Below, one piece after another: positions 46,257 through 58,450 of a DNA stretch of 64,000 bases; position 1 is the first letter of the stretch; each line of letters begins with the position of its first letter. The DNA lies in NCBI GenBank assembly GCA_016647705.1, contig CM028339.1:26257173-26321172 (forward strand), given 5' to 3'. Source of the DNA: Eucommia ulmoides. Taxonomy: Eukaryota > Streptophyta > Magnoliopsida > Garryales > Eucommiaceae. Below the pieces are notes generated by a model that ran no database searches, was not told the origin of the DNA, and worked only from the letters and a program-made list of their open reading frames with translations. Made by a program: the position numbers and the translations under genes.

Positions 46257-47750
46257 TACTTCATTCAATGCGCCTCTGTATATAATTTAGATCTATCGTT
46301 GCTGTTTTCTGTGTTGTTTCTTCTAGTGAAATTGGCCCCTAGGCTAGAATTTGCACAGTTTCAGGAATTAGATCTATCATGGCATTAGGTCTCGAGTCAT
46401 ATTTTCCCCAACACTGAATATGCAGTTTTGCATACTCTTGTTTGTGTTAATTCTTTGGAAAGAATAAAAGGGCCTGTTTGTTTTAGTTCATCGGATAGTT
46501 TCCCCCTATTTTTTAAAAAACATAAAGTACAACTAGGTCTTTCTGTTTTCATGGTTCTATTCTACTTTCAATAAACTGTGATGGGGATTCTGTTTCTATT
46601 CTAGAGTATTTTGGGAGGAGAAACATGTTTGGTAGTGATCATTATTCTGAAAAATTTTCATTTAATTTATGAGAACATAAACAAAAATCATGTTTGGTTG
46701 CAATATTTTTTTTTCCTTCAAGTGTAGGATGACCGGCGGGGTGTTAGTGAGAATAGTTTTGTGAGAGTGAATAGGAATAACATTCTTAAGGAATTCAAGG
46801 ATAAATGCGTTTCTATACGTTAAGTCTAAATTTTTGGGAGTGGAAATGAAAATAGTAACCAAAAGGGCCTTTAGTAACTCACTTATTTTAATATTATATT
46901 TTATGTTTGCAAATTTAATTTTAATTATTTCTTTATATTTATATTTTTTTTTTCTACCACACTTAACTAGCAATCTTTGTTATTGACTCTCCTTTTCTCG
47001 ATCTCTTATTTCAATTACATTATGTTTATTTATTGTTGTTTTTAAGTGATCTGTTGCATTATTACTAAATATGAGTTTATACTTGAGACATGTCTGTCAT
47101 TTCGATTAATTTTCATTATACTTTAAACATCTCTTATCATATCAGTTATCACAAGTCACCGACAAAAATACCCTTGTATTATTATTATTATTATTTTTTT
47201 CTACTGTCTACTCTCTCTTTCCCTATTGTTTTCAAAAAATTTTATTTTGATATTTTTTACCTTTGTTCTTTTTCTATTTCATTAGTTTAATTTTTATTTT
47301 TCAAAATTCATTTTTTATTTTTCAAATTCTATATTTTATTTTTTTTGAATTGTCTCCTAGATTACTACTTTTGATCCCTTTTTATTTATTTATTATTTTC
47401 TATGAGTACTATACAAAATAATTATAAAAATTAACACATATGAAAGAAAAATATAGTATAAAAATATGAATTATAAATAAAGAGAGCTAGAGTAGAAAAT
47501 AGAAAATTAAAATTAAAAAATATAAAATAAACAATAAAAAATTATGTTATGTGAGTATTTTTGTCAATAAAATAGATTAAGTGTGTCTTGGCTAACCAAA
47601 CTGAATAGAATTGACATGTTTCCAGTATTCTGAAAACGACAAGGGGTCCCTGTTATTTGTAATCACATCTAGTGTCTCCGGTTAAAGCTCTAATAAATAT
47701 TTATTTTATTAATGTTTTTTAATAATAAACTAAATAATTTCTCCCAAGTT
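46257..47750. other. Intergenic, with a candidate MITE
   Basis: AT-rich. At 46468-46870, AAGGGCCTGTTTGTTTTAG and the inverted right end AAGGCCCTTTTGGTTAC form imperfect terminal repeats, flanked by TAA and TAG; this may be a Tourist-like element (confidence 0.4). The rest (46880-47640) is A/T-run sequence without genes. Confidence 0.45.
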
Positions 47751-47777
47751 TTATAATTCATTTTCAAAATATTTGAA

Positions 47778-48041
47778 AACAGTTTTCAAAAACTCAATTA
47801 AAGAGTGCCTAAACAATAATATTTTGGTGGCAAAGTCGGTATTGATGGTCAGAACCAACTTTGGCACAACTTCATGCTGCAAGAGTGATCTGAGCCTCCC
47901 ATGGTGAATGTCTTCTTGTTTGTTGATAACCTCATACCTATCTTTCCCATCCATATACTGCATATATGATGCCCTTATGGAGTCGCCTTTATCACCCATC
48001 ATGGAGTTGGAATAAGGTTTAGTGAAATTAGCGAATGCCAA
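47778..48041 (-). pseudogene. VDAC (mitochondrial porin) pseudogene, fragment a
   Basis: Minus-strand peptide with FTKPYSNSMMGDKGDSIRAS, matching the beta-barrel segment (F-x-KP...GDKGDSIRASY) of plant voltage-dependent anion channels. It continues with HHGRLRSLLQHEVVPKLVLT, matching the near-C-terminal NNHGKLxALLQHE-x-x-PKS. About 35 residues that normally lie between the two blocks are missing, and the C-terminus after INTDFATK is replaced by unrelated sequence. Not functional. Its position next to RPL26 fits the Arabidopsis order RPL26A-VDAC5. Confidence 0.7.
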
Positions 48042-48207
48042 AAATCAGTTTCTGTTCCGTTCCCAAACCTTCTATACAAAATTCTGTTAAATATTGGAAG
48101 CAGCTTTTTTTCGTTTCCCAGATTTCAGATTTTGTTCCTGAATTTGTTGGGGGGACAAAAACCCCTAAACAGGAATGGAAATACGAAGGAGGTGGCATGT
48201 GACTAAT
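48042..48207 (+). repeat. Interspersed repeat, copy 2
   Basis: Same landmarks as 45885-46078 ('gtttctgttccgttccca', 'aaattctgttaaata', 'gaatttgttgggg', 'caaaaacccc', 'aggaatggaaata'). It separates the two VDAC fragments. Confidence 0.6.
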
Positions 48208-48430
48208 GATGCCCTTATTGAGTCCCCTTTATCGCCCCCGTCATGGCTTGTTCATGATAAAACCAGCAGGAAAATCTGTTAATCAATAGCCGGAGTAGCA
48301 ATAGTGAGTGTAAGCCTGTGAAGTTAGTGAGAAACCCATCTACTAGGGCTTTCTTGTAATTGTAATGTTCAGCAACATCTCCAGCTGAGCGTCTGCCTTT
48401 ATTCCCTGCACTTCAGGTGAGGGCTTATCG
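48208..48430 (-). pseudogene. VDAC pseudogene, fragment b
   Basis: 48208-48247 encodes GDKGDSIRAS a second time on the minus strand, preceded in another frame by GFIMNKP (48250-48275), which fits the porin segment just before it. Further up to about 48430 the sequence is degenerate and only loosely porin-like. It duplicates the motif of fragment a on the other side of the interspersed repeat. Confidence 0.5.
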
Positions 48431-48737
48431 GTTTGAACACATGACTGAAAAAATCAGAACAACAAACAGCCTACGATTTGAACATGCAGACTGAAAAATA
48501 GTTGATCTAGTATAAGCTTTCCTTCTAAGTTTCATCCTACATTGTTCATTGATCTTCACAACAAGAAGTAGAACAAATCATTACGCCAACCTGCTTGATT
48601 ATTGAAAATGCTAACCCAAATCAGTAACATTATTCGATTCAATATGCATATGCCATTGTACTAGACTTGTTCTTGAAAGTGCTGATCGACGATGGAATTA
48701 TTGACGATTTCATATTTGTTTTTGAATTAACCAATAT
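48431..48737. other. No recognisable feature
   Basis: Intergenic sequence. Earlier VDAC exons would be expected here on the minus strand, but I could not identify them. Confidence 0.4.
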
Positions 48738-49075
48738 TATAAAACGGATGTGTACCTTTCAAATTTCGAAGACCATTTACAAATCTTGCTGTTTATTCCT
48801 TCTCCCATCAATGAAGAAAATAAAAAATTATTAGTTGTTTTCGACAATGTCCATTCACTTGCTAACCAATGCCACTCAGATTTTTGTTTATTTATAGAGA
48901 GGGCTAAAGGTTCTCATTTCCAAAATTTGTTTACCGAGTAAACATGGTTCTTGAGTCTAATAGCCATACTCATTCATATGATGGTTATTCATGGAATTAG
49001 GGGATGTTCCATGGGTCAACCCAACCCATTCCAAAATCTAACTTCTCTCACTCGGCACAATGGGCACCCATGTAA
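48738..49075 (-). mobile_element. Copia LTR fragment (family of 26981-27480)
   Basis: Collinear with 27005-27370 and 41060-41395: 'aaaacggatgtgtacct', 'ttatttatagagag', 'tggttattcatggaatt', 'tctcactcggcacaat'. More diverged than the other two copies. The open stretches 48750-49163 are not genes. Confidence 0.6.
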
Positions 49076-49239
49076 GGCACTTGATTCGAGAACGCATACC
49101 CAGTATTTTTCCTCTCTTTTCCAATGGGAGGGAAATTGTTCCCTCATATTGAATTTCAGGTAGAGCAAATTGGCCGTGATGTGCATTTTGAAGTTGGGTA
49201 AGGTAATCTTTAACAGAGACAATCCATATTCTTATGTTG

Positions 49240-49840
49240 CCGAAGGTAAATCGACTCTAATCCTTTAGGGCGATCCTCACTCTGTAAAGTTTGGTGAGCA
49301 TATTGAGTATTACGAGGTCGCGGCTAGGGTGCAACCAAGAGTTTCGGATGGTTTTAATGCACGAAGGATCATCCAATCAAAAAGCTTTGAATATAAATCG
49401 TTTCTTGCTTGGTCAGTGTGGATCGTAATGGGGCAATGATCAGAGCCTACCAGAGGGAGAGTGAAGACTATGGCATTCGGAAAATTCATTCTTCATTTGG
49501 CATTAGCAAGGGCTCTATCAAGACGATGTTTAATATTGGCATTGCTCTCTCCCTTTCTCATTTGACCAAGGCAAGCAACACCCCTTGGCCTCCAAATCAA
49601 TAAGGTTGCAACCATTAATAAATTCAATGATGGTTTTGATATTGTTTGGAGTCCTTTTTCATTCAAATCGAGATGTCATTGATGCCACCAATATACATCC
49701 ATGATTCAATGATGGACGCACTCTTTGTGACTAGATGAAGTTTATGAAGGACAAAATCAAGATTACCATAGAAAAAGCAGATTCGAGAAATGCAGGAGCT
49801 TTTATTGTCAATAGTAACCTGTCACCTTTCTACGCCAAAG
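49240..49840 (-). pseudogene. LINE endonuclease fragment
   Basis: On the minus strand: a stretch like the PW-x-x-IGDFN region (about 49700-49680), then FINGCNLIDLEAKG (about 49625-49585), HRLDRALANAK (about 49530-49500), and FTLPLVGSDHCPI (about 49470-49430). These match the order of the L1-type endonuclease of plant LINEs (RLDRALAN...LPR...SDH-x-P). Interrupted by stops and frameshifts. No reverse transcriptase part seen. Confidence 0.75.
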
Positions 49841-50057
49841 ATCGCGACGACTCCTGATAATTATTCATAATTTTTTATTTATTTTTATGGAGTAATTTAT
49901 TATTAAATTTATTTTAAACCCTCATTAATATCTTGGTTAACTTTAATTATGGTATGAAATACAAATTTAGAATAAAATCAAATTATAGATTCATTTTTGT
50001 TGATATCAATAGAAAATTATAGAATAAATAAAAATAAAAAATTATAAATTCCTTTAA
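49841..50057. other. AT-rich spacer
   Basis: No feature recognised. Confidence 0.5.
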
Positions 50058-50956
50058 GTTGTGTTTGGGTAAGGGATTTCTAGGGGAGATTTCATTTGAT
50101 TAGAGGATTTTAAAATTTTCTTATGACAAATTCCTTATTTGGGTTTTAGGAGGGAGGGATTTGTCAAATCCTTTTATCTTTAAAAAATATAGAAAGAAAG
50201 GATTTTAAAATACATTTTGGGAGAGCTTGCACTTACCAAATCTACTTAAAGGAGGATTTCACAAATTTCACTCCATCATCGTGACTGAGCAGTTCTCGCG
50301 ACTCTCCTCCTCTGCCGACAACGCCCTTCCTTCTTGCGACGACTGCCGACGACGCCCCTCCTCATTCACGAGTCGTCGTCTTCTTTGTCGGTTTTAGGGT
50401 TCGTCTGCAGCTTCATCCATCGCCATCGCCTTCGTCTTCGTCTGCAGTGTCTTAATCTTGGTAGGTCGTCATCGTCTTCGCATCGTCGTCCTTCCTCCGA
50501 TTTGGTCGTCTTTGCAGGTAGCCGTCGTCATCGTCTTCGCACCGTTGTCCTTCCTTCGATTTGGCCGTCTTCGCAGGTCGCCGTCGTTTTCGTTCGATTT
50601 GGTCAATTAGGGTTCGATTTGGTCGTCCGATTAGGGTTCTTTGTGATTCCAGACTTGGTCAATTGTCGTCTTCGTCCAATTTGGTCGATTTGGTCATCGT
50701 TTTTGTGAATTTTGAGAATTTTGTCAATTTTCTTTATTATTTTGTGAATTTTGTCAATTTTTTGTGTATTTTGAGAATTTTATTTATAAATACTTCACAT
50801 ACCCAAACAAGAAAATTGTAAAATTATACAATCAAATATTTCAGCTAAAATAATTATCTAAATAAAGGATTTAAAAATGATGAGATTTCAAAATTCAGGA
50901 TTTTAAAATCCCAACAAATTCCTTGAATTTGTCAAATACTTTACCCAAACGCAACC
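50058..50956. mobile_element. Terminal-inverted-repeat element related to 20588-21354
   Basis: The left end GTTGTGTTTGGGTAAGGG and inverted right end GGTTGCGTTTGGGTAAAG are well-matched terminal repeats followed by 'gatttc'/'ttgacaaat' words on both sides. TAA precedes the left end, but the right flank reads GAG, so the target duplication is not confirmed. The interior 50330-50700 is a 'cgtcgtcttcg' and 'gatttggtc' simple-repeat block. Confidence 0.6.
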
Positions 50957-51620
50957 GAGAAATATTCCTATGATTGTAAACAAATATAAGTCACGTTTCC
51001 CACTCTACAAGTCCTGCTGTTTTTTTTTTTTTTTTTCTCATCAATTAATTTTAAATTGACATTTCAAAAAAATAAAAAAATAAAAAATAAAAAAATTATT
51101 TAATGAGTTTAGGATTGTAAGATTTGTATTAATTAAACAATTCAAAATAAGGTTTACAAAGTACTCTAGGAAAATCAAAAATTAATGCCAAAAACATACG
51201 ATAACATAACATTAATTAAAAAAAAAAATCTCAACTAGTATAATAAAATTTTTAGTCCCCAGAGATTCTTTAGAAAATAGTTATTTGTTCTTTGACCATC
51301 ATTTTTTTTCTATAATTTACATAAAATGTCATTCTGTAAAATATAGTAAATGCATAAACATTCACATTTTTATTTTACTATTTTTAAACATTTAATATAT
51401 GTTAATGGGTTGATTGTGCTGTTGTGAATATTCACAATTTTTATGTGAATAATTACGTTTTTTGTTATATTCATACGTTTTTCTATTTTATGTTCTTTTG
51501 TTATGTTCCACGGAAACTACGAGAAGAATACTCACGTTATTTTGTTATGAATATTAACATTACTATTTAAAATAGTTGTAAATATTCAAAAAGAAAATGT
51601 ATTAAAGAAATTACAAATTA
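50957..51620. other. No recognisable feature
   Basis: AT-rich, with A- and T-runs and words such as 'tgaatattcac'. No gene supported. Confidence 0.4.
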
Positions 51621-52270
51621 TAACTAAAATCAACCAAAAAACAGCAAATCAAAATATTAAAAATAAACCCTAAGATCAACAAAAACAGACTTGGTATAAA
51701 CATTCACTCAGCCACTATGAATATTCACCAAAAACAAAACCAGTTTAAACATTTACAAAGAACAAAAGATTAATTCCAGGGGTGGTATTGAAATTATCTC
51801 TAAATGATATCCTGAAGTTTAAATTCCACTAACATCTTCGATTTACTCCCCTAAACCCTAGAAATGTCTTTCTTATTTGCGCTTCATTATGCCTATCATC
51901 TCTCTAGGACCACATTTATTGTCGTTGCAACAATCTCTCTTTCATAGGCTAAAGAAAAACTGAGGTCGTTGTATGAACCTGAACAGTACAACAGATCTGG
52001 AAACACGAACAGATGGCGATAGAAAATTGGAAATCAAAAATCGACAATCGAAAATCGGACGATGGAAATTTCCAGATTTGGACGATGAATTTACTAAAGA
52101 TTTGCGATGGATTCGAATCGGAAATCGGACGAAGATCTATGATGGATCTGAAGGTTGGGCGATGATGAACGGCGGTGGTGAACAGACGGTGACTAAAAAA
52201 TGGAGAAAGAGAGTGGGCGGCTGAAATGAGAGTGAGTTTAGAGATAGGAGAGCTAAAGCTAGGGTTTCCT
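51621..52270 (-). repeat. Dispersed repeat with GTTGATCTTA motifs, second locus
   Basis: On the minus strand, 'tttttgttgatcttagggt' (about 51685-51667) and 'gtgaatgttta' words match 17390-17800, and 'caccaccgccgttcatcatcg' with 'ccaacctt' (about 52150-52190) parallels 17205-17235. Open frames at 51949-52302 in both strands have no recognised domain. Confidence 0.45.
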
Positions 52271-52958
52271 ATATTTAGACAAGGGTATAAATGTTCGTTC
52301 ACTAATTTTGTTAACTGTCAAAGGATTAAACACTAAAAAACAGACTAAATTACAACACAAATGTTTAAAAGGTTTTTAACTAAATAAATTCTTAAATAAG
52401 AGCTAAACAATAAAAATCTCTAATTCACTCGATAAAGTAATTTTTTTAAAAATTCAATAATTCTATCAAATTATGTAATTCACTATTCATCTAATCCATT
52501 CGATGCAATAATTTTTAAAAAATCGATAATTATATCAAAAAATTCAAATTCACCATATGCTATAAAAGTTATATTAATTTTTTATATGAAAAAATTACAA
52601 CGACTTTTTTGTAGTACAATAAATTTAATTTTTTTTTAAAAAAATATTATAACGCGTAGACCATATAAACATAAATTTTAATATCATATTGTTTACCAAA
52701 AATTAATAGTAATGGACTAAATTTATATTATTTGGTGTAATAATAAAGAAAGGTTAGAAAATGTGTTTTTTTCTCTGAAGAATACTTTTATTCTTATGCC
52801 AGAAAATAATAATGAAAAACTCATATTCTTATTCTATCATAGGCTATGAAAATTATTATAACTTGTTACATGATTTTTTTACAGTACAATTTTTTTATTT
52901 ATTTTTTTAAAAAAAATAAAAATATTCTAATACGTAGATTGTATGAACTTAAATTTTA

Positions 52959-53017
52959 TCAACATAGTGTGACTCAAGCAGTAAGGTACGTTTAAATTAA
53001 ATCAGATGAAAGGCCTC
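52959..53017 (+). mobile_element. SINE-1, 5' part (split by copia)
   Basis: tRNA-derived SINE head with the A-box-like 'tgactcaagcagtaagg'. It is preceded by the target sequence 52940-52958, which recurs at 61011-61029 with one difference in 19. The copia element inserted after 53017. Confidence 0.8.
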
Positions 53018-55126
53018 TGTTGGCCCAATAGAATACCCAAGATGAGGGGTGAATTGGGTAATTAAAAATTATCAGAATAAAATTCAATAAATCAAATATT
53101 TAATTTTAATCCTAAATTAATTATTATATTTATATCACAGCGGAATAATATAATCAACTAAGTGCACACCCAAACAGCAAAATTAACAAAGTAAATATAA
53201 CAACACACCAAAGATTTATACTGATTCACCAAGTTACTCTTGGCTAATCCAGTCCCCCGAGCTCCACGGAGGTCGCACCCACTAAAACTAAGATCCCTTT
53301 AAAGGTAAGAACCAAACCCTCACACCAATTCTTTTACAGGCTCAGAATCAACCTTTACAATATTCTTTTCTTAAGTTAAGGAAGAACCTCTACATTTTAC
53401 AGGCTAAAGAATAACCTAATTCCTTTTTTTTTTTTTTTTTTTTTTTAACACTAAGACTCAAGAATCAAAACCTTACAAAATACTTCAACTATCATTTTTC
53501 CAAGTAAGGATGGAACCTTAAATCACTCAAATTGCTTAGGAAGAATCACTACCTCAATATATTTATAAGAAAAGACTGAAACTCAGCAACCCTTGATTAT
53601 TCCAACAATATTTAACCCATCACACTACTCACCAATACAAAAATGACAAGTAAAAAATCTCACTCGGAGCTTCTACCACCCCAGATAAATAATAACTCAA
53701 TTAATATCCCAACTAGTGATAGAAAAATGTGAGATAGAAAAATCTGATTTTAACAAGATATGGGTAGCAAATTTGAGCACGTAATCAGATTCAAGAAATT
53801 GTTTGTAAAAATATTTTCTTCAAAAAAAATAGGAACAATTTCTAAGATCAATTTTCAAATAATAATAAGATAATACAATGAAATAATATAATTGGAAAGA
53901 TCTTACCTAGAATTCACAGAAAGAATGATTAGAACAATGTAACTTCAAATCCGGTAGCAGCAAAGATTAATAGCAATTGATCTTCAAGATCGTCTTTCAG
54001 AAAAGCTCACAATATCTTAATATGATAACTCTTATAAAAGGCTCACAAATGATCTTCTTTACTCTCTCAATATTGATTTTTTTTTTTTATATAAGAAATT
54101 CGCAGGTCAATATATAGGAGTATGAAATCAGTTTTCTAACAATTAATTTACATGTATCATGACAATTAATAGCACTTATAGACCCATTATATCATAATGA
54201 CTATATTTAGGTTCAATTAACTTAAAAATAACTTTCAAATCTTTCAATTAAACCCTCCAAATATTTCTCAATCTCAATTAATAAAAATGTAATCAATTTT
54301 AAGTACCAAATTGAAAAATATTAATATTCAATTGACTATATTAATAGGATTTAATTAATATGTGAACCATATCTTAAATATAGAAAATATCTCTGAAATC
54401 TCTCTCAAATCCTAACAAAAAATGGCTACTTTTGGATATAATCTTGAATAAAACAGTATCCTGAAACAGCGCATCCGGTCGACTGACTAGTCGACTGGTA
54501 GATTCAGGTTGTAGCCCAAGGCGTTCATCGGTTGACTTGTAGATGCAGAGAGTTTGTCTTTCTTTTACCGGTCGACCTATCGGTCGACTTGTAAATTCAG
54601 AGAGTTCAGCTCCTCTTGGCCGGTCGACCTGTCGGTCGACTTAGAGATATAGGATCTTTCAGCAACTTGGTCCGGTCGACTCATCAGTCGACTGATGTCT
54701 TCTAGATCTCTCTTCTGAAAACGTTTTTAACTTATTTTTTTTTACGTTTTCGCCTCTTTAACCATTTTTTCTTTTAAATAAGCTCCACTAATATTCTTAT
54801 ATTCCATTTTAGTCAATCAAAAATATTTTTTTTCAAATCACATAGGAGTAAATAATTTCATTTAATCAAAACACACATAAATAATAAAATATATTTTGTG
54901 TCAAGTTTGTGTTCCTAATTGGGATATTAAGAGTTAAGATTCACCTGAGTTATTTTTCCTAATTTTTTCAAACTCTTAATTCTTCAATATCTTCAACATC
55001 ATTATTTAACATCCATTTAATTTGTTATCTTCATCACTAGAACTTTAAAACTGAAACACTCAATTAAAACATTAGTTCTACCAAAACATCAATATTTAAT
55101 TGTTCATCAAAATCTTAAAATAAACA
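53018..55126 (-). mobile_element. 3' LTR of the copia element
   Basis: 2109 bases, from TGTTTATTTTAAG (minus strand) to GGGCCAACA. Landmarks shared with the plus-strand copies include 'cccaattcacccct', 'agtcccccgagctcc' and a T-run at 53424-53447. The 54470-54720 section carries the GTCGAC-rich cluster. Confidence 0.88.
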
Positions 55127-55140
55127 ATCTCCCCATTTTT
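55127..55140 (-). other. Polypurine tract of the copia element
   Basis: AAAAATGGGGAGAT on the minus strand, directly before the 3' LTR. Plus-strand DNA synthesis would be primed here. Confidence 0.85.
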
Positions 55141-55390
55141 AATGATGACAATTAACTTTGATATTTTCTTTAAAATAAAAATATAACCACACTCCCCCTG
55201 AATCTGAGGACGAGTTCTTTTTACTCATAAAAACATAAGAATGAAAATATTATTAATAAAGCATAAATTAAAGATACTCAATAATAAAGCACAAATTTAA
55301 ACATACTCTCCCTTAATAAAACATCACTACTTTCTCCCCCTTTGTCATCTTCAAAAATAAAATTTAGGGAGGGGGGAACACACATGTAAT

Positions 55391-58300
55391 TCACTCTAGG
55401 CAAACATCTTTATGCCTAGCCATACCCAAACCGTGAATAATTTTCACAAACTGATCTTCCGCTAGTGGTTTGGTAAAAACATTAACAAACTGGTTGGAGG
55501 TATCAATATACTCAATAACGATATTCCTATTCTGAATATGATCACGAATAAAGTGATGTCTAATCTCTATGTGTTTAGTTCGTGAGTGTTGTGTATGATT
55601 CTTTCTTAGACAAATAGCACTTTTATTATCACAAAAGATCGGGACTTCCTCCATACAAACTCCAAAATCATTTAACTATTTCTTAATATATAAAATTTGA
55701 ACACAACAGTTACCAGCTGTCATATATTCAGTCTCAGTAGTGGATAAGACTATAGAATTCTGTTTTTTGCTTGACGAAGAAACCAAAGCATGTCCTAACA
55801 AATGACATGATCCACTTGTGCTTTTTCACTCAACTTTGCCACCGGTAAAGTCAGTATCGGAGTAACTTACCAATTTAAAATCACTCCCCTTAGGATACCA
55901 TAATCCTAGGTCAGTTGTCTCCTTTAAAGAATGAAAAATTTGCTTAACCGCAATCAAGTGCGATTCTTTAGGACAAGACTAAAATCCATCACAAAGATAA
56001 ACACTGTACATAATATCAGGTCTACTAGAAGTTAAATACAACAGGCTACCAATTGTACCTCGATACATTTTTTTCATTAACGATTTTGCCCGTATCGTCT
56101 TTCTAACTTTGTAGCCGTTGTCATGGGAGTTTTGTACTCTTTAGCTCCTTCCAAGCCATATTGCTTTAGCAGCTCTTTGGTGTATTTAGTTTGGTTTATA
56201 AATATCCCTTCTTTGGTTTGCTTAATTTGCAATCCAAGGAAGAAATTCAATTCTCCCATCATGTTCATTTCAAATTCAACCTGCATTATCTTAGTAAACC
56301 CTTGGCAAAGATCTTCATTAGTAGATCCAAAAATAATGTCATCAATGTATACTTGTACTAATAGGATATCAGAATCAGTTTGCTTTACAAACAGTGTTAT
56401 ATCACAAATACCTTTTCGAAAACTATTTTCGATCAAATATCGGTTAAGTCTCTCATACCAAGATCTCGGAGCTTATTTGAGTCCATACAAAGTCTTTCAA
56501 AGTTTAAGTACGTGATCGGAAAATTTATCACTTTCAAATCCCGGGGGTTGTTCCACATAAACTTCTTCAGCTAGAAAACTATTTAGAAATGCACTTTTTA
56601 CATCCATTTGATATAACTTAAAATTACGTGAACATGCAAAGGCGAGTAGCATTCTAATTGCTTCTAGTCTAGCAATAGGAGCATAAGTTTTATCATAATC
56701 AATTCCTTCCTATTGATTATAGTATTGTGCCACTAATCTTGTTTTGTTTCTTATTACCATACCAGATTCATCCTTTTTATTTCTAAAAATCCATTTAGTA
56801 CCAATAACTGAATAAAAATCCGGTCTCGGAACAAGACACCACACTTTATTCCGCTCAAATTGAACTAATTTATCTTGCATTGCGAAAATTTAAGATTCAT
56901 CAATTAACGTCTCATTTATATTTTTAGGCTCAATTTGAGATAAGAAAGCAAGATTAATTATATCCCTAAGAGAAGATTGAGTACTTACACCTTTTTCGAA
57001 ATTAACGATGATTTATTTAATTGAATGCCCTGATATTTTCTTTATAGCTCTTAATAAAATCGAATCCTTCTCCTTAGGTTTCTCCTTTTGTTGGGACTCC
57101 TTAGGTACATCATCACCTTGGTTTTGGTTATTTAAGATATCTGCATCATCATCATCCAAAACATTTCTCGATAAGAATGAATCAACTTCCTAAAAAATAA
57201 CATACATTGTTTCTTCTACTACTAAAGTATGTTTATTATAAACTCTATAAGCCTTACTGTTAGTAGCATATTTAAAGAAAATCCCATAATTAGATTTTGC
57301 ATCAAATTTACCAAGATTATTCTTGTCATTCAAAATGAAATACTTGCATTCAAAGACTTTAAAATAGGAAATATTAGGAGTCTTACCATTCCAGATTTCA
57401 TATGGGGTTTTGTTAAACCCTCTATGAATTGATACTCGATTTACTACATGACAAGCTGTACTTACTGTTTCAGTCCAGAAGTAGGTTGGTAAGTGATTTT
57501 CATTGAGTATCGTTCTGGTCATCTCTTGAAGCGTTATGTTCTTCCTTTCCACTATACCACTTTGTTGCGGTGATCTTGGTGCAGAAAAATTGTGAGCATA
57601 ACCATGCTTATCACAATAACTTACCACTTCATCATTCTTAAATTCTCTTCCTCTGTCACTACGAATGCTAATAATCGAACATTACTTCTCATTTTGAACA
57701 CATTTACAAAAATTAGTAAGAACAGAAGCAACTTCACTTTTCTTAACAAAAAAGTATACCCAAATAAGTCTAGAATAATCATCAACTATGACAAATACAT
57801 AAAACTTACCACCAAAACTAGTAACAGAGTTAGGCCCAAACAAATCAAGATGCAATAATTCAAGACATCTAGACGTGAACGTGTGCATATTTTTCTTAAA
57901 TGATGATCTAACTTGCTTGCCTAATTGACATGCATCATATACTTTATCCTTTACAAATTTCAAATCAGGTAGGCTACGTACAAGACTCTTCTTAGATAAA
58001 TTAGAAATTAACTTCATACTAGCATACACAAGTCTTCTATATCATAACTAACTATTTTCAGATAAAACATTCAAATAAGATAAATTTTGAGAATTAAAAT
58101 CATCAAAAGAGCAAGTATACACATTCTCAAAGCGTGATGCAACTAACAAAATACTACTATCATGATTATTCTTAATGATGCATCTATCATGATCAAATAT
58201 AACATTATAGCCCTTATCACATAATTGACTAATACTAAGTAAATTATATTTAAGTCCATCAACTAATAACACATCTTTAATAAGAGTAGTACCATTATCG

Positions 58301-58450
58301 ATATTACCTATACCGATAATTTTACCCTTTGCGTTGTCTCCAAAACTCAGATGACCTCAATCTTTAAGTGTCAAAGATGTAAATTTTCCTTTATCTCCCT
58401 TCATGTGTCGAGAACAACCACTATCTAAGAACTATTTTTCTTTGCTTATC
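55391..58450 (-). pseudogene. Ty1/copia pol pseudogene, nearly complete domain order
   Basis: Read downward. Protease: about 58435-58300 (FLDSGCSRHMKGDKGKFTSL). Pre-integrase: 58272-58048 (VDGLKYNLLSISQLCDKGY). Integrase: 58029-57190 (CLELLHLDLFGP, FVIVDDYSRLIWVYFF, IRSDRGREFKN, SPQQSGIVERKN), with the second aspartate and the glutamate exactly 35 residues apart, the DD35E spacing. Reverse transcriptase: about 56900-56077 (YQMDVKSAFLN, LVQVYIDDIIFGSTNED). RNase H: about 55880-55391 (IVLSTTEAEYM, FCDNKSAICLRKN, RTKHIEIRHHFIRD). Catalytic motifs survive in all domains but are separated by stops (for example after VQNEK at about 57682) and frameshifts, so no polyprotein can be made. Confidence 0.9.

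Noticed and set aside
56123..56515. 130-residue plus-strand open frame
   Set aside because: Antisense of the copia reverse transcriptase region containing YIDD.
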